A program made the translations under genes and the position numbers. The notes under the pieces were generated by a model. The model saw nothing but the letters and a program-made list of their open reading frames with translations. It ran no database searches and was not told the DNA's origin. From Phoronis australis (taxonomy: Eukaryota > Phoronida > Phoronidae), in NCBI GenBank assembly GCA_002633005.1, contig NMRA01000111.1, positions 920,938 to 978,451 of the forward strand: a DNA stretch of 57,514 nt, given 5' to 3'. The first letter of the stretch is position 1; the number at the start of each line of letters is the position of its first letter. This document shows positions 33,485 to 45,000 of this stretch, piece by piece.

Positions 33485-33541
33485 CAGTATTACAGAAGGC
33501 ATGCAGTATTACAGAAGGCAGGCAGTATTACAGAAGGCAGG
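33485..33541. repeat. 19-bp tandem repeat, three copies
   Basis: CAGTATTACAGAAGGCATG followed by two identical CAGTATTACAGAAGGCAGG units. Confidence 0.9.
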
Positions 33542-34882
33542 CGTAAGGATAAAAATGATGCCGCTTACAACTTATGAGACCTGTTGGGCTAAATCCATGA
33601 ATTAAAGCCTCTCTAAGCAATCTATTAGCTGAAGTTCGCACATATGGAGATATGAAACATCCCCTGGGGATAATTTGAGGCTACAAAAATTCCCAAGATG
33701 TTCCGGATAATGCTAGCTCTCAGGCAGAGAAAGAGGTAACATCACCCCCCCCCCCATGCGCAAACATCTTGCCGTGAACTATGTGACTGAATAAATAATC
33801 ATCAGCAGTGTTTAGGTTAAATAACCCATAAGTTGTATAATAGTGTATCATTTAACTTACATAATACTTTATTCACAATATAACATCAAATAGCTTATAA
33901 ATCATATCAATGTGTATAATGAAGATAAGTTTCTACAAGTGACGCTTCCCAAATTACATACCATTGCATTTCATAAACAGTTTATTATTGATACATCATT
34001 GTAATTTAGTAGCACTAGAGCATTTGGAAGAAAAGTCTATGATTTGGCAGACAAATACAGAAAATCAAGCATAGACAAGACCGTCACAAAAGCTTTAGGC
34101 CAGGTAAAAAATAAACATGTTTATCGTAGGATTCATCTTGGGGGTGCATTTTTTATTTACTGATGTCAAAGACAGTTCGTGTCACAGACCCTCACGGCAA
34201 AATCTGCCTTATTATATGGGCCTGAAAGACTTATTATCATATCAAATACTTGGACATTAGCCTCGTTGCAAGCTAACAAGTTCCTGAAGTGTCATTTGAA
34301 ATAATAAAAAAATAAAATACAGTTGTCATGAAGCAGTTTCCCAATTCAAGGTTCGAGTACCTTGCAGCCCAGTGAATACTTTACAAGCCATGTCTTACAA
34401 ATGTAGCACGTGATCACACTAGCTTCCATAGTGAGGTTTTTGTGCCTACATGACTCGCAGTTCTTGAATGTGCCTAGAGGGCACGCCATCTGGTGATTGA
34501 TAAATTTTCGTAGTCTGTCCGGGTACTTTCAGGTTCTGCAAATCCGTTTCACTGAATTACAAACATTGTTGACATATTAGATAAAAAATGGGCACTGAAC
34601 ATTTTTAGGAATGGGTTGGGATGATAAGCACATTTACTTTTTTTAGGTGACCTTACCGCGATTTTATGATTTAAAAATATTATCTGCAAGTCATGTGAAG
34701 GAGCATGATTATGTTTTCCAGTCACCATTTCAGATGCACAATGTTCACAATTGCCCAAATTAAGCCTCTTTCGTTTGCCACATGCAAATTACGGTCCTCT
34801 TTGTCTCAAATGAAATGTTCATTTCCCATACAGCCAATCAACAAATTGCACATAAAAGACATCCTCCCCATAAACGCGCGCG
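33542..34882. other. Presumed 3' UTR and flank of the FBXL gene
   Basis: This is downstream of the FBXL stop on the minus strand. A minus-strand AATAAA lies at about 34152-34157, some 730 nt past the intended stop. A C10 run lies near 33748. Nothing else is recognised. Confidence 0.4.
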
Positions 34883-34991
34883 TCAAAGTATTACACAACA
34901 TCGACAATATCGCTGTCGTCCACCACCAACCGAGGGGGGGAGGAGTGACTGGTGCAAAGTACGCGTGGACTTTGATACTGGGTAAGTGGTT
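34883..34991 (-). CDS. FBXL20: FBXL last exon, CaaX tail with frameshift
   Basis: It starts after TTGTTTCAG with NHLPSIKVHAYFAPVTPPP. Seven Cs (minus strand) then put the next codons out of frame, giving LGWWW... to a stop at about 34806. With six Cs the frame reads SVGGGRQRYCRCCVIL and a stop, the family's expected prenylation tail. Confidence 0.85.
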
Positions 34992-37892
34992 CTGAAACAA
35001 AAAGGAAACCAGTTGAATACTTGCAAAGATACTGAGGAGTCGGTGAACAATGGCATGTTGTTAACTTTGATCAGAGCAACAAAACAACAAAATCCGTGCG
35101 AGTTTTTGTAATTTTACTATCATTTTATCATTAATGTATGCGATGCATCTACTGAAATCAAGGCTGCTGATTTTACAAGCTAAGTAGCCAACTCCTTCCG
35201 CTTTGATGGTTATAGAGTACTTGAGTATGACTACAGGGGTTCCTATTCCCTGCTGTGTCTGCTTTGGGTGTTTTTTTCCTAATCAAAGATTATGATTCGT
35301 CTCGAAGAATTCTGTTTGAATCTCAATTGCCAGTCCATCAAATTAAAGCTTTGTTAATATAATGACCTGGAGACACCAAAAACTTCATGCTGTCTTCCAA
35401 TCAATGTTTTGCGGAACCCTGCCATTGTTTGTGATGTCAGATCCTGTGATCTTTGAGTTTTGTTAATTTTCTCCCCCCTCCCCACAGCTGACAAGTTTTC
35501 AACAGCTGTGAAGTCATTGTTTGAGGATTGAAAACTGTTTCATTAAATTTAGACCCCACTGAAAAATGATTTTTTTTTCTAAGGTTCAAACTTTAATGGT
35601 ACACCCGCCCCAGTGAACACACAGACCATACCCTTAACCCCCTAATGCCTCTGGTGATTAGCTGACAATCATATAGCTCTATCCTATCCAAGCCTTGACA
35701 GTGCATCAAGTGACCCAGTGAGGCGTCTGTGATTAGTGGGCAGTTGTCTAGCTCCAGGACGGACAGGTGTTCCGTGGCACAGCCACTGGTACCCAAATGA
35801 CAGATTCCTTCATCCGTTATCAGCTTACAGTTAGATAAGCTCTGGACTGCAGACACAGAAAAGATAATATGCCATTTTAATAAAGCCATGTCTTGGATAG
35901 CAACAATGATGTTTTGGCACGTTGACATTGTTGAACAATGAACCTGTTGGAAACATTATCAAATTCTGAAATTTTACGCAGCACAGACCAGTAGTATTGA
36001 AGTTAAAATTTGAGAGAAAATGGGCATTCTTCGGGTCCAAAATCCTTCATCCATCCTTAATCTTTTCATGTCTGTATAGGTATGTTAATGAAGAAAAATG
36101 TTGTAAATTACTCTTACAGTCAGATTGCAAATAAACTATTTTGAGTCACGGGAACATGAAGGAGACAAATGTAATCTTAATTCATACATAGTTCAACAGT
36201 TACTTTACATACTGCAAATAACAGACAGACGAAATAACTCAGAATCCCCCCCCCATCATGACAGCTGAGCAAAAATTCCTAGTCATGATGCTTGATTGCA
36301 ATAAGAATTCATTGTCACCATAGACTATAATCTATGCTGTCACACAGTATCTAGAATGACCTACCATGATGCGGGAACGGTATTTTGTCTGATTTCTTTT
36401 GTTGTGTGCTTTATCATAGTTAACTTCAGTCTAAACTGTGCCCAGTTCTTTGTGACCACATGAATGCATTTTTTTCTCAAAAAATTATGATTTTTCACAA
36501 TGATCTTCAACATATTTTTGTACAAAGCTTTCAAATTCTATTTCTGCATTTTATTAGCTACAATATGTGCCTGGAAATTTTTTAAGGCCTATTAGCCCAA
36601 GAGCTCAGCAGTCAAAACTCTAAGACTTTATTTTTTAAGGAATCCAATGTTTATCGTGATGTGACATAAGTCAAAACTAGTTAGGGCTTTTTTACCTCCC
36701 ACAAGAATAACAAATGGGACAGGTCAAGTTTGACGGCGATTATGCAGAAATATTTGGGTGATTGCCACAAATGGTATTCCACAGTTACTTGAAGTTGTTT
36801 TAAGTAAAAAAGTCCAGCCATTAGGCTTCTGCTGTGTTGGTACAGCACCAAAAATTCTTGTCACTTCGTTGTGCAGGCTGATTTTTTTGCTGCAAATATA
36901 GGTATCTTTCACACTAATGGAAATTGTACATATCTGTTTGGTAATGACATCTTTTACGCTTTATTTTTGGAATTTAGAGGGTAACGGCTTTTGGTTTCTT
37001 GTCTATGTTCTGTAGAAAAGGCAGTTGCAAATATGTAACTGTGTAGACAAACACAGCAAAATTGCATTTTTGCTGTGTTCAGTCCCAACGAGTTAGTGTG
37101 AATTCTGTAAGTTGTGTTTTTAGAAGTCTAGAGGAAGAGCGGGCAGTATTTGACTGAATTAAAATAGTAATATGTGAAGTATATGACAAAAGTTCTGTCT
37201 TAAGTTACTTTTCATAAAACACATCACTGTTATAATGCTTTCTAGCTCTTTCTGGACTTAACCCCAATTATTGTATATGATATTTTTCATAGTCAACATT
37301 TTTAAATCTTTTGAAAATGTACTCAATGAGTAAACTGGCCAAACAGTTTATTCAGGCACATGTAATTTTTGGAATGCTGCATCACATTTCGCGGTTCAAC
37401 TTTTAAATTGAATTTATTTTATCTAAAAATTATTTTAATGCGTCCATAGAACTAAGAACAAAAGTTTACGCTGTTCCGTACTTTTGTGCAGTCCCAAACT
37501 TATGTTCATTCCAACTGTTTATGACAAAGGAGTCCCTTGGAATTGAATTACCCTCAAGCCATTTACAATAAAAATGCAAAAAGGTGACAAAAATGAAGAT
37601 TTTACAATTACACAGTGCAGATAAGTGACTGAATATTGTGACATGGAAATTCAGAATCAGCTATGTGCAAATTTTGATTATTTATTTTTCAAACAAAATA
37701 GGAGTCATTCATTCAATAAGACATGTCTGAGACAAATTTCTTAACGGTAAGTGATCTAGAACAAACTTTGGTACATTGAGATGTTGGTAGGCAGGGTTAT
37801 AACCACTTTAAACCACAGATTACAACAGTACTTACCAGCTTACATAACACAGGACAGTGCAAACCAAGGTGTCCCAGAGTGCCATCTGTTAT
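34883..37892 (-). CDS. FBXL20: FBXL2/FBXL20-type F-box/LRR protein, 3' part (3 exons)
   Basis: FBXL2/FBXL20 are substrate receptors of SCF ubiquitin ligases; leucine-rich repeats bind the substrate, an N-terminal F-box binds SKP1, and a CaaX tail is geranylgeranylated. Minus-strand exons 37892-37836, 35841-35632 and 34991-34883 join in phase 0 and encode the last three or four cysteine-type LRRs. These read ITDGTLGHLGLHC, then LSLSNCKLITDEGICHLG, LDNCPLITDASLGHL, IELYDCQLITR, and NHLPSIKVHAYFAPVTPPP. The match to vertebrate FBXL20 is close throughout. One extra base in a C-run (34934-34940) shifts the tail out of frame; the frame with one base fewer ends CRCCVIL then TGA at 34883. F-box and earlier LRR exons were not found upstream on this strand. 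FBXL2 is an equal alternative name. Confidence 0.88.
35632..35841 (-). CDS. FBXL20: FBXL exon (two LRRs)
   Basis: Its 210 nt encode 70 residues, from SLSNCKLITDEG to ITRGIRGLR. The acceptor used is GCAGTCCAG; the nearer GCAG would break the frame. The donor is GTATGG. One residue is missing relative to vertebrate ITRAGIKRLR. Confidence 0.9.
35842..37835. other. FBXL intron, nothing recognised
   Basis: This 2-kb AT-rich intron shows no repeat or coding stretch. A C-run (CCCCCCCC) near 36246 is the only low-complexity feature. Confidence 0.5.
37836..37892 (-). CDS. FBXL20: FBXL exon (LRR), first of the three visible
   Basis: Its 57 nt encode ITDGTLGHLGLHCPVLCKL, aligned to vertebrate ITDSTLIQLSIHCPRLQVL. 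The acceptor is TTGCTCTTGTTTTAG and the donor is GTAAGT. The acceptor's pyrimidine tract is the end of an E element. Confidence 0.85.
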
Positions 37893-37894
37893 CT

Positions 37895-37962
37895 AAAACA
37901 AGAGCAATGTGGAGCGTTGAAATGTGCCCATGAATGCACCACAAAGGGTGTGTTTCTAGCTA
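37895..37962 (-). repeat. E element 3'-end fragment forming an FBXL splice acceptor
   Basis: On the minus strand, CTAGAAACACACCCTTTGTGGTGCATTCATGGGCACATTTCAACGCTCCACATTGCTCTTGTTTT matches the last 65 or so bp of E copies 1 and 4. It runs directly into AG and the FBXL exon. Confidence 0.85.
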
Positions 37963-38811
37963 GGCTATCGCTAGCAGCTTGCCATCTCGCCATTGGCGAA
38001 TTCTGAGCAGCACTGGCGAAGGCAGAGCTAAGTCCATTCGTCAACTTGGTGAATGTTTTTACAACTTGACAATAAAAATTAATTTCGAGAAACCTACTCC
38101 TGTGTCAATTCGCAGTCACCTCGAATTAAGTCGCGCCAAAAATGGCATTCTTGCGTCGATTTCAAATCCTAAAAATAGCAAGTGAATGTTCCATTTCATG
38201 TCCGTCACTCCCCCTGAAATCACGTTTTACGGAAAAGAAATGATCAACTGTGTAGGGGGTCTGTGCTCATGGTAATGGCGATTTCTTGCTTTATAGCGAG
38301 ATCTCGTGTAGCTGATGCCGCTTATCGTCTGCAAGTGACAATGACGACGAATAGAAGACTACTTCGCAACCCAGCCTCTTTATAACTTTTTACACACGCA
38401 ACGTGGTGTGAGCTCGTGCGACTTTATCAGATTATCGGAGGGATAGAACTGAGTTGAGCTGTCTCAAATATGCAATTTGAACTCAAAGTTTAAAATCATT
38501 ATTTTCATATTACATGTATATGAAATTTTCCTAATTCATTACTAACTTTACCAATTCTCAACGGATAATTTGTTGAGTCAAATGTTGTTTGAGACTTGAC
38601 ACTGACAGGTTTTCTTTTCAATGCATAAAAGCCGCGGACGATGCCGGGAAGAACGAGTGATTTATTTATTTTTTAAATCAAAATACGTCACGTCATACCT
38701 ATAGTCAGCTCGCTAAATGTTGCAAGCGTAAAAAGTTAGTGGGACAAGACCCGAGGATCACCAGGCTGAGATTAAACTCGTCATGTCAGCACTCAGAGCC
38801 AATCAGTACCG
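37963..38811. other. No recognised gene
   Basis: There is a plus-strand ORF of 68 codons from 37979 without recognised homologues. FBXL exons were looked for on the minus strand and not found. Unique-looking AT-rich DNA otherwise. Confidence 0.4.
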
Positions 38812-39455
38812 TTGAGGACCTTAGGAGACACAGAGGTAAACGTAAAAAACTAAAATTGCCACTAGGGGCCACACCAGAAGTTAGATCCACCTGAAAGTCG
38901 GCGTCATCCATTGCCAACTTCATATAAATACACTTCCTAAATTTAGTAAAGACCCTGCAGAGATACAGCCGTGGGTGAAAAAAAACTGCCAGTAGGAGGT
39001 GTCACAATAGTCAAAGTCGTCTGAAAATCATAGCCAGTCGATCTTCCTCTTCACAGTAAGAACATACATGCCAATTTTCACAATCATCCTAAGAGTGGTT
39101 TGATTGACAGAGGGGCGGACTTGAAAACAGTAACAATCGCCACTACGTGGCACAAAATACCTCAAACCCATCCAAAAATGGGAGGATAGTGTCATCTCAA
39201 CAATAGATGCTTATACTCCTAATTTTTCTCCGTTGAGGACTTTTGAAGATACAGAGGTAAACATAAAAATTAAAATTGCCACTAGGGGACACACCAGTAG
39301 TCGGATCCGTCAGCAGGTTCGCTCATGCCGTCCCACCTATGAAAGGAACACATTTGCAAAACTTCATGAATATACGCTAAAAGGTTTTGGAGACGGAGCA
39401 GCGGACGCCGGATGGATGCAATGACGGTATAATGCGTCCACATATAAATATGTGT
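38812..39455 (-). repeat. E element copy 7, 5' part only
   Basis: The minus-strand start (CCACACATATTTATATGTGGACGCATTATACCGTCAT, near 39455) is followed by about four units with GTGTGTCCCCTAGTGGCAATTTTA-type boxes. Homology ends near 38812. Confidence 0.85.
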
Positions 39456-39843
39456 GGCATAACAATAAAAATACATTTGCCCAAAAATTGAAATATGGCT
39501 ATGAGTTCCCATTTTAGAAACTTTGATAAGTGAATTTTTTCGATAACATAATTCACACGCAACCAGAGAAAATAAGCCACACAAGACAAAAGGTTAACAC
39601 AAGCAAATGTGCATTAGAGGAATTAATGTTAGCCAGAAGATGCTGAATTTTGAAAAGTACATTCTATACAAACACATGTATGATTGAAAACTGTTACAAA
39701 TTTCAGAACTTGAAGCAATGACAAGTTTCTAAATATGGATGGGTGACACCAGAGTCTGTACTAATGATAGGTAGTTAAAACTAAAATTGCCTATAAATTC
39801 CACAGCAAACATTGAGTCTTGTCTGAAAGCCATCTAGTCCAGT

Positions 39844-40215
39844 CATTCTACGGATGACCCGGAAAAATTGCAACAGAAGGTTTTATTGCATAAATCGTAT
39901 CCCCTCACACCCCTTAGTGTGAGAAAAAAGTCTACCGGAATCGGAGTGGCGGAAGTTGTTTTTTTTTCAAGATGGCAGACAAAATGGCCGCCAACATTCC
40001 AGATGACCATTATAACTCGAGAGTGGCATGTGACAGAGCAAAAATTCAAAAAGGTTTACCTCTCTTTCATGGGTCAACAAATCCATTGGAAATAGTTTTG
40101 CATGGTTGTGATGACACCGTCCACCATTTTCCAAGATGGCCGCCAAAACTACTTCGAGTCGCACAACTTTGCACGAACAGATTAGTGTGTCGTCTTGCTT
40201 CAAACATTGCATCAT
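39844..40215. repeat. Left TIR of the long-TIR element
   Basis: It is inverted relative to 45001-45351. It contains TCAAGATGGCAGACAAAATGGCCGCC and CCAAGATGGCCGCC, and a small hairpin CTCACAC...GTGTGAG. An N near 40216 marks its inner edge. Confidence 0.85.
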
Positions 40216-41655
40216 ANGCACCGACTCAAGATCTTCTTGAAGCCTTGTGCCTGACATTACGTATCCAATACATCCAAGAAAGCTCATCTCAGTATGAAAT
40301 CTGCCAAGCCTGGCTAAAAACAAGTGACTGCAGATCCCTGTATTTTGGTTTGCTGGCACTAATTTCCTAAGAAATCAGTTACTTATGTTCATAAAAAGCA
40401 TTCATATTGTGAGTACTAAATGTTAAAATTTAATTATTAACTTTTTGTTACACAATTTTATTTGCTTTTCATCAAATTCAGATGAAATGAACAGCCAAAT
40501 TCTCAACACATGCCAGCAGCAGACGAAATCATTGCTTAGGAACATCTAATAATATCTCCAATAGCAGAGAAAAAAGCCACTTCTTGCCCAATTTTATTCA
40601 GTTTTTGTGTAATGACTAAGCCAATAATCTGCCAGAATTTCATATTTTTCTAAGAAATATTATTTTTAATACCTCAAGAGAATATATTTTACAGAAAATT
40701 ATTGAGTGTGTGAAATTTATTACGAAATTCTAACTAAAGCCTTTTCTGAAAAACACCAAACTTTATGTTATGTAATCAAAAATGTGATTAAAATTCCACA
40801 TTTAGTATCTACATCTGAAAAACAAATTATAGAAAAAATCAATAAATTAACCCTGACTGTAGATTGCAAAATGTCTTTGTGTAAATTGCCTTTCAGGTTA
40901 CATACAGTTTGCAGAACGTAAATGCTTTAAATTGGGGTTTTGTGAATTGGCGACGATTTTGGCGGCCATTTTGTCAGCCATCTTGATTTTTTCTTTCCAA
41001 CCAGTGACCATTTTCAGGGCAAAACATAAAAAGAAATCTTACAACATGTACCCAAATGCCGTTTCGGCCGCCATTTTGTTGGCCATATTGGTTTTCTTTC
41101 ACGGAAAATTGACATCTTTTGTTTGGTATGCCTGTTACGAACAGTATAAAATCAATGACAAAATTTATTGTTTTATTTCCAGCTGTTACATATGAGTAAC
41201 ACGCCAGAAAGCAGTAGTAGGCGGCCATTTTTCCGCCATCTTGAAAAACCGACTTCTGCCACTCCGATTTCGGTAGACTTTTTCTCTGCTATTGGAAGTA
41301 TTAGATGTTCCCAAGCAATGATTTCTTCTGCGCTGCTGACATGTGTTGAGAATTTGACTGTTGATTTCATCTGAATTTGATGAAAAGCGAATAAAATTGT
41401 GTAACAAAAATTAATAATTAAATTTTATCAATGAATACTCACAATTTATTTAATATGCATGCTTTTTGTGAACATAGGTAACTGATTTTAGAGGAAATTA
41501 GTGCCAGCAAACAAAACGACATTGATCTGCAGTCACTTGTTCTTAGCCAGGCTTGGCACATTTCATACTGAGATGAGTTTTCTGGGATGTATTGGATATG
41601 TAATGTGAGGCACAGGGCTTCAAGAAGTTCTTGAGATGGTGCATACATCAAACAA
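40205..41655. repeat. Inner inverted repeat pair inside the long-TIR element
   Basis: 40205-40582 and about 41240-41655 are inverted copies. They share CTTCTTGAAGCC.TGTGCCT.ACATTAC.TATCCAATACATCC and GCCAAGCCTGGCTAA, through to CATTGCTT.GGAACATCTAAT. The right copy continues into another GTCTACCGAAATCGGAGTGGCAGAAG.CGGTTTTTCAAGATGGCGG, a TIR-like end. The encoded strand reads LLEALCLTLHIQYI...YEMCQAWLRTSDCRS, probably a piece of the element's own protein. Confidence 0.75.
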
Positions 41656-42655
41656 TGTGATCCTTATGTCCCACTTCCAAATATTGACAGATCAAGTAAC
41701 GTCAATCCAGAACCAATGAAGAAAGAAGTTCCGGTTCTTCAGAAATCCCAAGAGTCCAGAATGTCACCAACGCAGAACACAAAGATTCCGTGCCAAGAGG
41801 GGGAGCAATTCAATGCTTGTACATCAATGTTGGCTCGTTAGAATATCGAGACACATTATTCAGACATCTCAACTGATCACATAACTAGATGTATACGCTG
41901 GGGCATGCAATGCACAGCCAGTGCCTTCCGATTCTGAAACTTGAATTACAGTGGAATACCCTCACGAGAGTTCACTTCTGGCTTCCGACCTACTGCCACT
42001 GGTATATTCAAACACTACTGAATCAGAGCATAGGTCTTCAGAATTCGCAGTGACAGAGAATAGTTCGTCAGAAGAATCAATGGCCAATGATATACTTGAT
42101 GATGATTTGAGAGGTGGTCTGAAGCTGTATGATGACCTTATTGCTGACATGACGTCTGTGTGCGGCGATGTATGCTCGTCGGAGTGTCTTGTAGGTATCC
42201 ATAAAAATCGAAGCACATAAATTAGACTTGTCCTTGCAAAGTCGAATCATTAGTCTTTGGCTACAGTATATGAAGATGATTAACATCCTTCGACTCTTTT
42301 AAAAGCAGAAATAAAGTCAGATTGGAAGCTTCACCTAAAGGCAGTTTCTGAAATGCTGCCTAACTTTGCAGCTGCTGGTCACAACTCTTATGCAAAATCT
42401 GCATACATATACTTGACTGAAGCAGACGTAGCAACTCAAAGACACCCGTCCAGATGTTATAAGACAAAGTGACAGACTTTGGGCAGGCTTGTCATATGAT
42501 CTTGTAAGTGAACAAACGCTTATGAAAAGTATTAAAGCACCAGGAGGTTTGACTAGAGGTTGCGAAATGGGACATACGCAGAGTGCACCGTGGCTGCTTT
42601 CCGTGCCGGCATGCTCAAGTATAAATTGTGTCATGAAGACTGACAAACTTGAGTT

Positions 42656-44426
42656 GTGAAACGTGTCTGCAACATCAAGAATGTACCCAATCAAGACAGT
42701 TGCGTGACGACAAAGACATCCGCCCCCTTGTTGAATTGCCCCACAACAGAGACCCATTTTAAAGAGAAACATTTATTACAGAACATCGTCACTGGCGTGA
42801 CTGCAGGCACGCGCGTTTATGCCGAAAATGGCAGAGAAGTGGGGATGACGATTCGCTTGTCTATGGAGGGGTCAAATGTCAAAGACTTTAGATTCAGAAA
42901 GAAAGACAAGGGCCCAGTTGCATAAAAGTTATACGCCGTATAGCAACAACGGCGTAGCATTATCACGCGTCACGTTGTTATTGTTGAACAATGCACCTGA
43001 CGTCATGCAACAATCAAACTTATCCAGCGGATAACTTTTAAAGTTTTATGCAACTCAGCCAAGGTTGTGGCAATGACAATTAGTCAGTCAGTTCATGTTG
43101 ATAATAGTGATTTTACACAAGTGGATCCACGACTGCTACTTCAGCGAATCCTGACAGCTGCAAAAGACAACAGTGAAAGTTCATGAAGCCTTTTGAAGTT
43201 TGAGCTGTGTGTTGGTTCCCCTGCTCTCTTTGAAACATCTGGTCTTCCCAGAGTCTCTAATAAATCAATATTAGCTGATGCCATCTGGTCCAGCGGGGGA
43301 CTACCTGAAGATTTCCGTTTCCAGAAAACGCGGTGATGCATGTAATCGATGGCGGCTCTCTCCTTCACCGTATTCCATGGCCTAGAGATGCAACGTTTGG
43401 CATAGCTTATGTGGATTACATCAGCAAGTGCACCCAGCCTACTGTTGTTTTTGATGGTTATGGAGGTGGCCCATCAACTAAAGATGTCTCCCATGTTCGA
43501 AGACTGGGTGGGGTGGTTGGAACTGAAGTTCACTTCAATGGTGACATGGTGATCAAGTCAAAGAAGGAACATTTTTGGCAAAGAGCAAACACAAACGATG
43601 ATTCATTCACTTCTTTTCAAGTTTCGTAGGAAATGCTGGTTGCACAGTGGTAAAAGCTCAAGGTGACGCAGGCGTTTTAATTGTAGAAACAGCAGTAGAG
43701 AATAGAGCACAGGGTCCAACTACCCTTATTGCAGATGATACAGACTTAATTGTTGCTTCTTTTGTGTTACCATGCTACTTCACAATTTCCAATGTTCATG
43801 AAATTTGACAACACGCACTAGAGCAAGAGGAGTCTGGGACATCAAAAAACTACAGTTGTCTCTTGGAGCCGTTTTGCCATTTGCGCATGCAAATTAAGGC
43901 TCTCTCATTCAAGAAACTGAGTGATCGAGAATTCTGCGAAAACGTTAGAGTATTCACTAGACCCATGCAGCTGAAGAAAGACATATTTGAAGCTGGTAAG
44001 AGTTGTGTTTAGGCTTTATGGCGGTACTGGCTCGGAAATTTGGATGACTTGCGATGCAGGCGATTTGTAGATGAGGTGTCAGACTAGCCCCAGTCCAAAA
44101 ACAGTCATTAGCACCAGCTTTCTTCAGTAGCTAAATACCATTATGCCGGGACATATTATCAAGAACAACAGTGGTCAAGTTTCCGGGGCAGTGGCCTACA
44201 CTCGCTGTATTGGGGATAGATGCTGTCAGGTGAAAATTTCATTCCCACGACGACGGACCAGTCAGCAGCACCAGAGAACCTGCTGAAAGTAGTAAGATGC
44301 TCGTGTAAGACCAACTGCAGTTCCAAGAGATGTTCTTGCAAGAAGTTAGGATTGCCGTGCTCGGTTGCATGTGGAGATTGCCGTGGTTTAAGCTGCAACG
44401 ATTCATTCTCAGTTGACAGAGATTAG
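42656..44426 (+). pseudogene. Element ORF remnant: FEN1/PIN-like nuclease motifs and CXC tail
   Basis: Fragments in order: NIVTGVTA..., VGMTI...MEGSNVKDFRFRKKDK (about 42790-42910); a MITE; VVAMTISQSVHVDNSDFTQVDPRLLLQRIL and FELCVGSPALF...ILADAIW; DGGSLLHRIPWPRDAT and TVVFDGYGGGPSTKDVSHVRR (43345-43504); TTLIADDTDLIVASF (about 43718); and VVRCSCKTNCSSKRCSCKKLGLPCSVACGDCRG (44290-44390). VFDG....K....RR and DDTDL resemble the catalytic acidic motifs of FEN1/XPG-type PIN nucleases, and the cysteine pattern is a CXC (tesmin-like) zinc domain. Multiple stops and frameshifts make it dead. Proteins of this composite type recur in invertebrate genome annotations. A DNA-cutting transposition role is inference. 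Confidence 0.65.
42911..43060. mobile_element. 150-bp MITE inside the element ORF
   Basis: GGCCCAGTTGCATAAAAGTTATACGCCG and, reversed from the right end, GGCTGAGTTGCATAAAACTTTAAAAGTTATCCG form the TIRs. AAG on each side is the probable 3-bp target duplication. Deleting the insert and one AAG restores the reading FRKKDK-VVAMTI. Confidence 0.8.
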
Positions 44427-45000
44427 TTTTGTAAATACTGGTTGGTTGTGTATAGATTTTGATCACAGACTGAGAATGACTGCTTCAGACAGACTTGTAA
44501 CATCACTAAAGAGAAGCCTAGTGGAAGCTGTGCAAGCACTTATATTATAAACTGTTTATCTTGCTAAGCATACCTTGCTAAACCTTTCTTCTGTCTCAAC
44601 TCTTGCTATATTCACTAGCATTTAAACAACTAACACAGACGGTGTGGATAGTAGATCACTAAATTAATCGCAGAAAGTTATTTTCGATACAGCACATTTT
44701 CAGGAGGAGAATGATCCTTTAGTCCAGGCGAACCTGATGTCTTTCACTCAAATAAGTTATTCGTTAAGCAATCTTGAAAATGGTAGTCGTAATCATCAGA
44801 GCCAGACAAAAATTGTTGTAATGGTCGTGCTGACCTAAAAAACTCAGGATATGAAATCTGTGAAGATGGCGCGTCTCTGGAATCTGAAGTTCTTACATGA
44901 AGCAACTATTTGGTGGCCAGCTTAGAAATTGGTGGAAGTAATCATACCATTAGACGCAAATGCAATGAGTCTCAATGGGTTTGTCGACCCAGAAAAGTTA

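Noticed and set aside
34340-34365. GGTTCGAGT resembling a tRNA T-loop
   Set aside because: No acceptor, D-arm or anticodon arm can be laid out around it; it is a local palindrome CAAGGT..ACCTTG.
34705-34995. Plus-strand ORFs opposite the last FBXL exon
   Set aside because: They are antisense shadows of a conserved minus-strand exon with good splice sites.
40932-41195. 87-codon ORF with hydrophobic N-terminus
   Set aside because: It lies in the repeat-rich inner part of the long-TIR element and its hydrophobicity comes from repeated GCCATTTTGTTGGCCAT motifs.
43718-43830. Intact C-terminal nuclease domain
   Set aside because: DDTDL is readable, but stops and shifts follow within a few codons; only a remnant can be claimed.
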